Source: Candidatus Brevefilum sp.
GTDB lineage: Bacteria; Chloroflexota; Anaerolineae; Anaerolineales; Anaerolineaceae
Direction of reading: 5' to 3'
Assembly: GCA_019428905.1 (NCBI GenBank)
Contig: JAHYJN010000004.1
Span: 23,996 to 87,995 of the forward strand
Length of the DNA: 64,000 bases
Position 1 is the first letter of the stretch, and the number at the start of each line of letters is the position of its first letter. This document shows positions 44,989-53,006 of this stretch, one piece after another. Made by a program: the position numbers and the translations under genes. A model generated the notes under the pieces. It was not told the DNA's origin. It did not search any database and worked only from the letters and a program-made list of their open reading frames with translations.

Positions 44989-45735
44989 TCAAACCCGCCG
45001 TTTGGCCGACCCGGATGGCTTCAACGAATGAAATACGGCCTCATCTTGCATGGGGATGTAGGTCGGCTCTGGACGGTAGCCGCGTTTTGTGTTCTGGGTT
45101 TGGTTGATGGCTGCATTGCTCAATCCGGCGGGGACAGAGCGGTTACTCTGTAACGGGTGTGCAGCCCGGCTTTGCGCCTGGCGGAATTCCCGCCGCGAGA
45201 TGGTTTGTGCACCGGATGGGCTGGTATCCTGCACCCGGCGATCGCTCGTCTTTGATAGGCTCCCGACCAGCAAAATGCGAAGCACCCACACCATCAACGC
45301 GATGAAAACCGGTACCGTGCGGGTGACAAAGCCCTCATCCACCACACCTGCGCTCACCACCGGGTGTGACTGGATGGCCAGCACCACCCCCCACCAGGTG
45401 AGGATGGCATTCATCGTGGCAGCTAAAATCCAAGCTCCAAACATAAACCAGGCCGAGCGGTTGTCTTCCTTATGTGCTGGCGCGGCCAACAGCAGGGCGA
45501 TGCCCGCAAAATCAATCCCACAGAACGCGAATGATAGCAGGGTCGACCAGGCAATACCTGCAAATCGCAGTTCCCCCAGCAGGTCAGACAATGCAAAATC
45601 GGTTGTACTGTAATTGAAAGCTTCAAAAGCAAACAGCGCCAACACAAACACGATCACATACAAGGCATCTTTACGCATCTTCAAAAAAGTTAGGGATTTC
45701 GAAAACGACATTTTGACAGATTGACTGGCATTCAT
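44989..45735 (-). CDS. Unknown four-helix membrane protein with basic tail
   Basis: A 248-residue protein with about four membrane helices (about 20-40, 65-85, 98-120, 145-165) and a hydrophilic, probably disordered C-terminal ~80 residues (SRREFRQAQSRAAHPLQ). No family is recognised. The start is ATG 45735 with GGAGG five bases before it. The coding sequence is GC-richer than its surroundings. It sits beside the tRNA gene and is driven by a consensus promoter containing a palindrome, so it is likely regulated and may be acquired. Confidence 0.7.
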   Translation of the reverse strand: MNASQSVKMSFSKSLTFLKMRKDALYVIVFVLALFAFEAFNYSTTDFALSDLLGELRFAGIAWSTLLSFAFCGIDFAGIALLLAAPAHKEDNRSAWFMFGAWILAATMNAILTWWGVVLAIQSHPVVSAGVVDEGFVTRTVPVFIALMVWVLRILLVGSLSKTSDRRVQDTSPSGAQTISRREFRQAQSRAAHPLQSNRSVPAGLSNAAINQTQNTKRGYRPEPTYIPMQDEAVFHSLKPSGSAKRRV

Positions 45736-45772
45736 GAGAACCTCCATCGCTGAACAGGGTTGATTGCCAATA

Positions 45773-45801
45773 ATTATAGAACAATTGTTCTAATTTGTCA
45801 A
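45773..45801 (-). promoter_or_regulatory. Consensus sigma-70 promoter with internal palindromic operator
   Basis: Minus-strand TTGACA (45796-45801) and TATAAT (45773-45778) are separated by exactly 17 bases. The perfect 16-base palindrome TAGAACAATTGTTCTA (45777-45792) fills most of the spacer. Its GAAC-N4-GTTC core resembles Gram-positive-type LexA boxes; MarR-type sites are also possible. Confidence 0.85.
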
Positions 45802-45839
45802 GAGGTCAATCTGTCCTTCTGAAGAATTAAGAACATAAG

Positions 45840-45865
45840 CCCTCGCCTAATAATTTAAGCGAGGG
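45840..45865. repeat. Hairpin-forming inverted repeat
   Basis: CCCTCGC/GCGAGGG with a 12-base loop between the promoter above and the MITE-like element. No T-run follows on either strand. It may be a relic terminator. Confidence 0.4.
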
Positions 45866-45889
45866 TTAGCGGCAAGGAAAACAATTATC

Positions 45890-46095
45890 TTATGGATACT
45901 TGCATGGTGATGGTATCATGGCGCCGTTTCGGTAGCCACACCATTCGATGGAACCATTAGCTGCGTTGCCATTAAATTGATTGGGATTCAACCAGTGAAA
46001 TGAAGGTGTTGAAAAACATAATATGCTCGTAAACTCATTTCCAAAATAAGACCAAATTAATGAATAATTAAATTTATTACAAAATCGAGACAAAA
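45890..46095 (-). pseudogene. Possible 3' remnant of a gene cut by the MITE-like element
   Basis: The minus strand is open here and ends with a protein-like string (SFHWLNPNQFNGNAANGS, then IEWCGYRNG) before a TAA. The frame enters the adjacent repeat and has no start or ribosome-binding site of its own. No family is recognised. It may be a gene fragment or chance. Confidence 0.25.
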
Positions 46096-46188
46096 TGTAG
46101 GGGCAGACCTCCGTGTCTGCCCTGCTCAAAGAGTGCTACGCTAGGCAACCACAGCTCGAAGAGTGCTACGCGAAGGGTTGCCCCTACA
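46096..46188. mobile_element. MITE-like element with perfect 10-base terminal inverted repeats
   Basis: A 93-base element bounded by TGTAGGGGCA and TGCCCCTACA. Inside, AAGAGTGCTACGC occurs twice (about 46128 and 46160). It has no coding capacity. GTAGGGGC-type elements are dispersed in many genomes. It lies in the gap between the unknown membrane gene and the lysoplasmalogenase-like gene. Confidence 0.7.
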
Positions 46189-46270
46189 GGGTAAATTCGA
46201 TAGAAATAAACGAGATTTTCAACACTTTCAATATTTAGTGAACCAAAGCGTTAAAAAGAAATGGATCGGT

Positions 46271-46990
46271 TCAAACTTGACCCAAAAAGGTAAGAAACCC
46301 CCATGCCAGGCTGAATTGCGCCAGATGATAGGTGACCATCACCCAGACCCTGATTTTCGGCATTTTTCGCTTGAACCGGTCATAGGCCAGCAGCGAATCA
46401 GAAATATAGAACAGGAACGCCCCTGCTGGCAAGAAGAGCATAGTCGCCGAAAAAGCAGGTGCTAAAAGAACCGCAAGAATGGAAAGCATCAATACACCGC
46501 TCAGAATCCAGCCATAGACCTGAATTGGTATCCACAACAGGGGCGGCATGGTCAACCTTGGGGACTTAGGCGCGACAAAACGGTAAAAAGAGAGTATTAC
46601 CGCCGCCCAAATGATTAAGATCAGCAAAACCCATCCCAAACTAAGTTCTGTGAAACCACCCCCTTGAATACTCAGGCTAACATTCCATACCAGCAGGCTG
46701 ATGTACAGCAGATGCCCCACCAAAAATGCCCCCAAACCCATCAGAAACCAGCGTGAGGGCAGCATTAGCAGAATATCACCTGCAAGCCCACACAGTTGTG
46801 CCAGGATTAGCAGCACAACCATAGGCTGCATAGACCACCCTGCTGCAGCCATGGTCCAGGTGATGACCAGGATCATCGCCAGCGGTTTGGTGAACCGCTC
46901 AATCCTGATCCAGCTGAAGCCGACAGCCAGCCAATCCAGCACAAATATCCCCAAAACCCCTAGAGCAAAAACCAGTAGTTCAGGCGTCAT
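46271..46990 (-). CDS. YhhN/lysoplasmalogenase-family membrane protein
   Basis: A 239-residue protein with about eight membrane helices and YhhN family motifs: FTKPLAM, LCGLAGDILLMLP, FLVGHLLYI and ISDSLLAYDRF. Eukaryotic and some bacterial members hydrolyse lysoplasmalogens; others are uncharacterised. The start overlaps the 3' end of era by 11 bases, so the genes are coupled. Confidence 0.87.
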   Translation of the reverse strand: MTPELLVFALGVLGIFVLDWLAVGFSWIRIERFTKPLAMILVITWTMAAAGWSMQPMVVLLILAQLCGLAGDILLMLPSRWFLMGLGAFLVGHLLYISLLVWNVSLSIQGGGFTELSLGWVLLILIIWAAVILSFYRFVAPKSPRLTMPPLLWIPIQVYGWILSGVLMLSILAVLLAPAFSATMLFLPAGAFLFYISDSLLAYDRFKRKMPKIRVWVMVTYHLAQFSLAWGFLTFLGQV

Positions 46991-47906
46991 GGCTTAAACC
47001 ATACCTGCTCAAGAAATTCGGATCATTGCGCCAGTTCTTTTCAACTTTAACCTTTAATTCCAAGAATACGGGTTGGGTGCTCATTTCTTCGATCTCCTGC
47101 CGGGCAGCCGTGCTGATTTTCTTGATCATCCCTCCGCCTTTGCCGATCACGATGCCTTTATGCGAATCTCGCTCCACGATCAGGGTGGCATGCACATACA
47201 GCATGTCATTTTCACGGGTTTTATAATCATCAACCCGCACATAAATCCCATAAGGCACCTCGTCATGCAGAAAAGACAGTGCAGCAGCACGGATCAGATC
47301 CTCGGCAATCTCACGCTCGTAGGTTCCTGTGACCTGATCCTCTGGGAAATATTTGGGACCTTCGGGCAGAAGTTGAATGATGCGAGCCAACAGTGCCTCA
47401 CGCCCGGCTTCTGTGACAGCCGAAATGCGGATTTGATCAACGAAATCCAGCAGGTCAACATATAACTGTTCGTTTTGCGCAATTGCCTCAGGTGCAACCA
47501 GATCAATTTTGTTCAAGACCAACAGCTTCTTGGTTTGGCCAGCCTTTTCAATCACTTCCTGTGCCAATTGCCGATCTTCATCATCAGGAGGCCCGCTGGC
47601 ATCCACAATGAACAGGATCAGGTCCGCATCCATCAGGGCATACCTTGCTTCCTGGTTGATGAATTCACTCAGCTTAAATGCGCCTGCGTGCAACCCGGGC
47701 GTATCGACAAAGATCACCTGGGCAGCATCGGTGGTCAGGATGCCTAACTGGCGGCGGCGTGTGGTCTGTGGCTTGTAAGAAACGGCAGCGATCTTCTGAC
47801 CCATGTAGTGGTTCAACAAGGTTGATTTACCAACATTAGGTTTTCCAATCATGGCAACATAACCCGACTTAAACCCCTCAAAATTCATTGTATCAAGTTC
47901 ATTCAT
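46980..47906 (-). CDS. era: GTPase Era
   Basis: A 308-residue Era: G1 GKPNVGKST, G2 region PQTTRRRQLGI, G3 DTPGLH, G4 NKID, and a C-terminal KH domain with GIVIGKGGGMIKKI. It binds the 3' end of 16S rRNA and helps 30S assembly. AAGGA lies five bases before the ATG. It is co-transcribed with the lysoplasmalogenase-like gene. Confidence 0.96.
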   Translation of the reverse strand: MNELDTMNFEGFKSGYVAMIGKPNVGKSTLLNHYMGQKIAAVSYKPQTTRRRQLGILTTDAAQVIFVDTPGLHAGAFKLSEFINQEARYALMDADLILFIVDASGPPDDEDRQLAQEVIEKAGQTKKLLVLNKIDLVAPEAIAQNEQLYVDLLDFVDQIRISAVTEAGREALLARIIQLLPEGPKYFPEDQVTGTYEREIAEDLIRAAALSFLHDEVPYGIYVRVDDYKTRENDMLYVHATLIVERDSHKGIVIGKGGGMIKKISTAARQEIEEMSTQPVFLELKVKVEKNWRNDPNFLSRYGLSHDA

Positions 47907-47936
47907 CGCAGTCCTTTCTATTTACCACCAGGTTAT

Positions 47937-48491
47937 TCATGGATGTTCAATTTGATGATTTGTGACCGTATGGCCTTCCAACCTTAGCAAAAAGGCCTTG
48001 GTTTCTACACCACCAATAAACCCATTCAAACGATAATCCGATCCGACCACCCTGTGGCAGGGGATGACGATCGGCAGCGGGTTGGAGCTCAGCGCCGCGC
48101 CTACTGCGCGGGCAGCACCGGGTTTCCCCATCTGTTCAGCGATGGCGCCATAAGAAGTAATACCCCCAAAGGGAATCTCAGCGGTAATTCTTAACACTTG
48201 CTGCTGAAAGCCGCCCACAACGTCCCAATCGATGTCCACTGAAAACGTCCGCTGGATGCCAAACAAATAAGCATTCATCTCCACCAATAAGGTAGCAAGG
48301 GTTTCCAATCCTTTCAATGATGGTTCATTATCGACAATGGAATGGGATTCCTTGAGCATCATCAGGTTAGAAAAAGCCACACGCCTTAAACCCTGATCAC
48401 CAGCCAAAAAACTGATCGGCCCAATCGGCGTTTCCTCTAGTTGAGCAAATGTCAACCCCAAGCTGCACCTCTTTATAAACAATATTGACAT
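47937..48491 (-). CDS. ogt: Methylated-DNA--protein-cysteine methyltransferase
   Basis: A 184-residue O6-alkylguanine-DNA alkyltransferase. The acceptor cysteine is in IPCHRVVGSDYRLNGFIGG, and the HTH helix with the arginine finger lies in ARAVGAALSSNPLP. It repairs O6-methylguanine by suicide transfer. The ATG at 48491 is used here; a TTG ten codons later has a better AAGAGG Shine-Dalgarno and would remove residues that are not conserved. Confidence 0.94.
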   Translation of the reverse strand: MSILFIKRCSLGLTFAQLEETPIGPISFLAGDQGLRRVAFSNLMMLKESHSIVDNEPSLKGLETLATLLVEMNAYLFGIQRTFSVDIDWDVVGGFQQQVLRITAEIPFGGITSYGAIAEQMGKPGAARAVGAALSSNPLPIVIPCHRVVGSDYRLNGFIGGVETKAFLLRLEGHTVTNHQIEHP

Positions 48492-48566
48492 GTGTATTGC
48501 CCTATCTTACCTTAAAATCAACCCAATCAATCTCTCAAAAATCTAAACTTTTTTGGTTTACCGACC

Positions 48567-48594
48567 AATCGTAGGGTAATCGTAGGGTAATCGT
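48567..48594. repeat. Short tandem repeat, 11-base unit
   Basis: AATCGTAGGGT occurs twice in tandem, followed by a partial AATCGT. It lies in the gene-free interval between ogt and the phosphoribosyltransferase gene. Confidence 0.6.
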
Positions 48595-48665
48595 CAAGCA
48601 TGATTCTAAAGATTCCTGTAAGATAGAAACTAGTAAAGGCGACTTCTCTTCTTCTCCTCCTTATA

Positions 48666-48700
48666 AGAACGTGCCAGGGTCGGCGTCCCCGGCACGTTCT
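48666..48700. repeat. Strong 10-base-pair hairpin
   Basis: AGAACGTGCC/GGCACGTTCT, perfect, with a 15-base loop, between divergent ogt and the phosphoribosyltransferase gene. Neither strand has a good T-run after it. It may be a small-RNA or mRNA structure, or a REP-type element. Confidence 0.55.
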
Positions 48701-48767
48701 AAATTTAACCTGGTCGTGTGGTCACCTTGTGGGGATATGTTGAACACAAACATCACAAGCTCCCATA

Positions 48768-48795
48768 TTGAGTTATTCTGAACTTGCATTATAAT
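48768..48795 (+). promoter_or_regulatory. Promoter for the phosphoribosyltransferase gene
   Basis: TTGAGT and TATAAT with a 16-base spacer, 36 bases before the ATG. Just downstream, CGAACAATCGTTTT on the minus strand loosely resembles a LexA-type site. Confidence 0.55.
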
Positions 48796-48831
48796 CAAAA
48801 CGATTGTTCGCTAGACTCAATTGGAGACGAA

Positions 48832-49386
48832 ATGATGCAAGAACGAGAAACTTATGGTATCGATATCGCGGGTTTACACCGTGAACTGGAATTATTTGAG
48901 ATCAAACCCGGCTTGCGGATTGCCATCCTCAATATCCTTGGAGATACAGCGTTGGTCGAGGCATGCGCAGACTCCCTGGCAGAAAAACTTGAGCCAGTTG
49001 ACTACGATGTCTTGGTGACCGCAGAAGCAAAAAGCATCCCAATTGCCTACGCATTATCCGTTGTCACCGGGAAACCCTATGTCATTCTACGCAAATCTTA
49101 TAAACCCTACATGGGTCAAGCTTTGCAGTCTGAGACGCTTTCAATCACCACCGGAGAGCCGCAAACCCTGTACCTTGATGAAAAAGACCGTGAATTGGTG
49201 CAAGGCAAGAAAGTGGTTATCGTTGATGATGTGATCAGCACAGGTTCGACTTTACAGGGCATGCATATGATCCTGGAAAAAGCCGGCGCGCAGGTCATTG
49301 CAGAAGCGGCCATCCTCACCGAAGGTGAGCGGGCCAAGTGGTCGGATATCATCTCCCTCGGTCATATCCCCGTTTTCACAGATTGA
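48832..49386 (+). CDS. Purine phosphoribosyltransferase-like protein
   Basis: A 184-residue type I phosphoribosyltransferase. The PRPP-binding loop is VVIVDDVISTGSTL (about 126-139), and an adenine-phosphoribosyltransferase-like upstream region reads TAEAKSIPIAYALSVVTGKP. It is probably an adenine or xanthine PRTase in purine salvage, consistent with the phosphorylases at 22 and 37 kb, but substrate is not certain. The start ATG 48832 has GGAGA five bases upstream; the frame reaching to 48784 overlaps the promoter. Confidence 0.82.
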   Translation: MMQERETYGIDIAGLHRELELFEIKPGLRIAILNILGDTALVEACADSLAEKLEPVDYDVLVTAEAKSIPIAYALSVVTGKPYVILRKSYKPYMGQALQSETLSITTGEPQTLYLDEKDRELVQGKKVVIVDDVISTGSTLQGMHMILEKAGAQVIAEAAILTEGERAKWSDIISLGHIPVFTD

Positions 49387-49449
49387 ACCCAAATCAGGCC
49401 TAACTTAACCCGCATCGTTATTGCTCAGGTAGGTCGGCTGATACTAGGT

Positions 49450-49493
49450 GGGGGGATGTAGTGTGGCAGCAAAACCGCCACGCCACACCCCCC
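49450..49493. repeat. GC-rich hairpin in the 359-base gap after the PRTase gene
   Basis: GTGTGGC/GCCACAC is extended by GGGGGG pairing with CCCCC across a five-base bulge. No T-run follows. The rest of the gap (49387-49745) shows no other gene or repeat. Confidence 0.5.
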
Positions 49494-49745
49494 TATCTCC
49501 TCACAGGCTGGGCAGTTACCTTGCAGTCAAATGACCGGTTAGATCCTGGCCATTTGGCTTTAATGGATCAGTTCTTTTGCATGGGGGAGAAATAATTGGC
49601 AACAAATAAGATACTTAGCGTGACCAAATCTCACCTGCGGTGTTGTACAGTGCACACATATCCAAAACTCAATGAGGTTTTTTATAAGCCTGAACGAATA
49701 GGATTGATTATTTATTTGTTTGAAGTGAAGGAAAGGAGGAAGTCC

Positions 49746-49838
49746 ATGAGTGCTGTTGTATACTTGGTCGTTGGATTGATCGGCGCTTTATTCGCCCTGA
49801 TCAGCTTCAGTGGGCTGCAAAAAAGCAAAGATGACTGA
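49746..49838 (+). CDS. Very small (30-residue) membrane peptide
   Basis: A 30-residue peptide with one membrane helix (VVYLVVGLIGALFALISF) and a charged C-terminal QKSKDD. A near-perfect AAGGAGG precedes the ATG by seven bases, which is the main reason to believe it is translated. The open frame upstream to 49596 is not convincing. It resembles small subunit or regulator peptides of membrane complexes, but none is identifiable, and no such complex is encoded nearby. Confidence 0.6.
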   Translation: MSAVVYLVVGLIGALFALISFSGLQKSKDD

Positions 49839-50187
49839 ATCCTTTTTTTATCATCTATCAGCAATAGAATTGAGGGGCTCCACCTAAGCGTGCTGATGGC
49901 AGGGGGTGGGGGCATTTCCGTTTCTAGAAAAACATTATTGCAGGAAGATTAGCGGTTTTAAGCCCTGCGCTCCAATAAAGAAAGGGGAAAAGATACAAGA
50001 AAAACAGGTCATGCTAATTTTTTTTGTTCTGAACTTCTGAATCACCCAAGCTTTTCCAAAACGCACTGTTTTCTGTAACATATTAGTGCTTCCGAAATGC
50101 TGGCATTAAATACAGGATAACTTACCATTTATCCAACTCGATTTTTTCATCAAAGGTGCGCATGCATACCGTAGAGAGGGCCACGAC

Positions 50188-50608
50188 ATGGAAATCATTG
50201 TAATCCGGTTATGTATGTCGTCTGTTTGTTTACTTCCCTGTGATGACGGTTATTTGCAAATTGATACAGGGTGTGAACGTGATGACGATCGCGACCTGCG
50301 AAGTTGAAAAAACTAGGCATATCCGTAAAGAAGATCCGCTTTTTATTCCTGACCCACCACCATGATGATCATGCCGGTTTTCTCAATGATCTAATTCGGG
50401 ATTCGGATGCAATGCCGATTGCCCATGAGTAATCGGTTGAGCTTTTATTATCCGGAAAAAATGATAAAACCAGGGTCGGCGTTATGTCAGTTGCTGGGTG
50501 AAATACCTGGCAGGATTGAAGATGCGGCTCAATCAGGAATGGACGCTCACGGCAGGCCGTTTTCGTCCGAAAGGCTGCGCTAGTATCGTGGCGAGAGTCG
50601 GAATGTAG
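50188..50608 (+). pseudogene. Decayed MBL-fold metallo-hydrolase gene
   Basis: Successive plus-strand frames give a metallo-beta-lactamase-fold protein. The first reads MEIIVIRLCMSSVCLLPCDD and YLQIDTG. After a frameshift near 50300 comes KKLGISVKKIRFLFLTHHHD and DHAGFLNDL (the HxHxDH motif). An in-frame TAA lies at 50430, and a second frameshift near 50480 leads to VKYLAGLKMRLNQEWTLTAG, ending at TAG 50606-50608. The 3' half of the family is missing. It is inactive. The flanks (49839-50187 and 50609-50748) hold nothing else recognisable apart from the degV promoter region. Confidence 0.85.
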
Positions 50609-50687
50609 ATCTGGCGCGGTTTTGCTAATCAGGATTACGCTTAATGGTGAAACCAATACAACGGGTCTGTGTTTTAATCGATGATAG

Positions 50688-50693
50688 TATAAT
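50688..50693 (+). promoter_or_regulatory. Putative -10 box for degV
   Basis: TATAAT 56 bases before the ATG at 50749; -35 unclear. Confidence 0.4.
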
Positions 50694-50748
50694 GGTAAGC
50701 TCATCTGAAGTCATTTATTTTATTATTCAATCGACAAAGGACCTCCCC

Positions 50749-51606
50749 ATGCCCAAAATTGCTTTGATAACCGACACCAATTCCAGCATTCCCGACCATA
50801 TCGCTGAAAAATATGGCATCATCCGTGTGCCGATCAACATCCAGTTTGGCGAAGAATCCTATGTTACAGGGGAAGACATCGATGATGAGAAATTATTTGC
50901 CATGATTGATGCGCGCAAGACCCTGCCGACCACTGCGGCCCCCTCACCGGAGGCCTTCAAGCGGGCTTATGAACAGGCCTTTGCGGAGGGCGCACTGCAG
51001 GTGATCTGCATCACCTGTTCCAGCAAGGTCAGTGCCACGTATAACGCGGCTGTGATGGCGGCGGAGCTCCTGCCAGACAGGGACATCACCTTGTTCGACT
51101 CCTTGCAGCTAAGCCTGGCGGAGGGCTTCCAGGTTTTGGCGGCCGCAGAGGCCGTCGATAGCGGCGCAGACAGGGATGCGGTTCTGGCCAAGGTAAAGGC
51201 TGTACAGGCGAACACCTTCGTCTTTGCAGCCCTGCCGACTCTTAAATATTTGGCCATGGGCGGTCGGATGGGAAAAATGGCCGCCGGATTTGCCGACACC
51301 CTCGAGATCAAGCCGATCCTGACCTCGGACGAGGGCAAGCTGGACCTCCTTGAGAAGGTGCGCACCTGGGGCAAAGCGAGGGCTCGCCTAGTGCAACTGG
51401 CCCAGGAGAGCACCACAGATGCTGCCATCGCGCGCATCGGTCTGTTCCACGTCAACAACGAAAAGGGCGCCCGGAGTCTGTTCGACCTGCTCAAGGCAGC
51501 CCTGCCGTTGGAGGGCGTAGATCCCCTGGTGGTGGAATTTACCCCCGGCTTGTCCGTCCATGCTGGTTCGGGCGTGATTGGCTTTGCCCTGGTGGTTGAG
51601 GGATAG
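50749..51606 (+). CDS. DegV family fatty-acid-binding protein
   Basis: A 285-residue DegV protein: N-terminal IALITDTNSSIP, TTAAPSPEAF (fatty-acid phosphate-binding Ser/Thr), ITCSSKVSATYNAA and the C-terminal IKPILTSDEGKLDLLEKVRT and GSGVIGFALV. DegV/FakB proteins present fatty acids to the FakA kinase; no fakA is in the window. The start ATG 50749 has AAAGGA seven bases upstream. The gene and its convergent neighbour are visibly GC-richer than the surrounding DNA. Confidence 0.93.
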   Translation: MPKIALITDTNSSIPDHIAEKYGIIRVPINIQFGEESYVTGEDIDDEKLFAMIDARKTLPTTAAPSPEAFKRAYEQAFAEGALQVICITCSSKVSATYNAAVMAAELLPDRDITLFDSLQLSLAEGFQVLAAAEAVDSGADRDAVLAKVKAVQANTFVFAALPTLKYLAMGGRMGKMAAGFADTLEIKPILTSDEGKLDLLEKVRTWGKARARLVQLAQESTTDAAIARIGLFHVNNEKGARSLFDLLKAALPLEGVDPLVVEFTPGLSVHAGSGVIGFALVVEG

Positions 51607-51664
51607 ACAGAGACAGATATCATCTGCTGCCGGCCAATTCTGTCTTTTCAGTCCGGGCAGCCGT

Positions 51665-52789
51665 TCAGTCCAGTTTCTTGATGAACACCCGGCGGCGTTT
51701 GTGCTGACGTTTTTCCATCAGCTTCCACTGTCCCTGTATGTCTACGTTGGTTTCCAGCTCCGGGTTAGATTCGGCTATGGTGATCCCGTGTTCGGCGAAG
51801 ACGCGGTAGATATGTTCCATCATCACCAGGGTCAAGCCCTGGCCCTGATAGCGTTTTTTGACCGCCACCAGGTAGAGGTCAGCCCGGTCGTTATTGCGCA
51901 AGGCGCGCAGCAGGCGCCACCAGCCCAGGGGCAACAGCCGCCCGCGGCTCTTCTGCAGAGCCTTCGAGAGGGAGGGAATCGTGACGCCAAAGGCAACCAT
52001 CTCATCATCTTCATTTACAATGAAGGGCACATAATCCGGATCGATAAAGCCGAAATAGGCATCGGTGTAATGCTGCATCTCTGCGTCGGTCAGGGGCAGC
52101 GTGCCATAGAGGTGACTGTACTCCTCATTGATCAGGTTAAACAATTGCGGCACATAAGCCAGCAGATCACCCTTGCGGCGGATGTCTAGCAGGCGCAGGT
52201 TGTTGCGTTTGAGTACAATCTTTGCGGCCCGGGTAACTTTCTCCGGTGGTTCTTTACCCACTTTTAACTCATATTCCACCCAATCTACGGCCTTCCGGTA
52301 GCCCAACTGATCGAGGTGTTCGGGATAATAAGGATGATTATAGAGTGTGGCCAGGGTGCCCAGTTCGTCAAAGCCTTCAACCAGCATGCCCTCCCGGTCT
52401 AGATCGGTGAAGCCCAGGGGACCATGGACAGCTTCCATGCCCAACTCCCGCGCCCAATCTTCCACCGCTCCTAGCAGGGCTGTTGATACGGCCAGGTCAT
52501 CCACAAAATCCAGCCAACCGAAGCGCAGGTAGATCTCGTTCCATTTTTCCATGTGCTTGTGGTTAAGGATGCCCGCCACGCGGCCCACGATGTGCCCATC
52601 CTGATAGGCCAGCCAATAACGGGCCTCGCAATGGGCAAAGGAGGGGTTCTTCTTCGGGTGAAGGGTGTTCATCTCATCCATCATCAGGGCTGGGACGTAA
52701 TAGGGGTTGCCCCGGTACAAGCCTTCGGCAAACCTGATGAACTGGCAAATCTGGCGGGTGGTGCGTATTTCTTTTAATACAACGGTCAT
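51665..52789 (-). CDS. GNAT-superfamily acyltransferase, YghO-like
   Basis: A 374-residue protein with an N-terminal GNAT-like half (YWLAYQDGHIVGRVAGILN; YLRFGWLDFVDD; HGPLGFTDLDREGMLVEGFD) and a C-terminal domain with VKKRYQGQGLTLVMMEHIY. The HGPLGFTD signature belongs to a widespread uncharacterised family near peptide or lipid acyltransferases. The substrate is unknown. It is convergent with degV (58 bases apart) and shares its higher GC content. Confidence 0.78.
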   Translation of the reverse strand: MTVVLKEIRTTRQICQFIRFAEGLYRGNPYYVPALMMDEMNTLHPKKNPSFAHCEARYWLAYQDGHIVGRVAGILNHKHMEKWNEIYLRFGWLDFVDDLAVSTALLGAVEDWARELGMEAVHGPLGFTDLDREGMLVEGFDELGTLATLYNHPYYPEHLDQLGYRKAVDWVEYELKVGKEPPEKVTRAAKIVLKRNNLRLLDIRRKGDLLAYVPQLFNLINEEYSHLYGTLPLTDAEMQHYTDAYFGFIDPDYVPFIVNEDDEMVAFGVTIPSLSKALQKSRGRLLPLGWWRLLRALRNNDRADLYLVAVKKRYQGQGLTLVMMEHIYRVFAEHGITIAESNPELETNVDIQGQWKLMEKRQHKRRRVFIKKLD

Positions 52790-53006
52790 AGTCAGTTCGT
52801 CCTCTTCGAAGTTTAAGTCCTATGCCGATTATACAATCTTCTGCGTTGCTTCGCACGTCTGGACTGACCAGGGTACACAGAAAACCTGTAAAGAATGAGA
52901 ATACATCGTTGTGCAAATTTATTCCTTCTCTTTTAAATGGCTTCATCAAAACTTCAGCCGAATAATTTTCGGTTAAAATGGGAGAATCAACGAAGGAGAA
53001 ACAACA

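Noticed and set aside
50369..50704. Minus-strand 111-codon frame
   Set aside because: It is antisense to the MBL-fold pseudogene, whose plus-strand frames carry the conserved motif.
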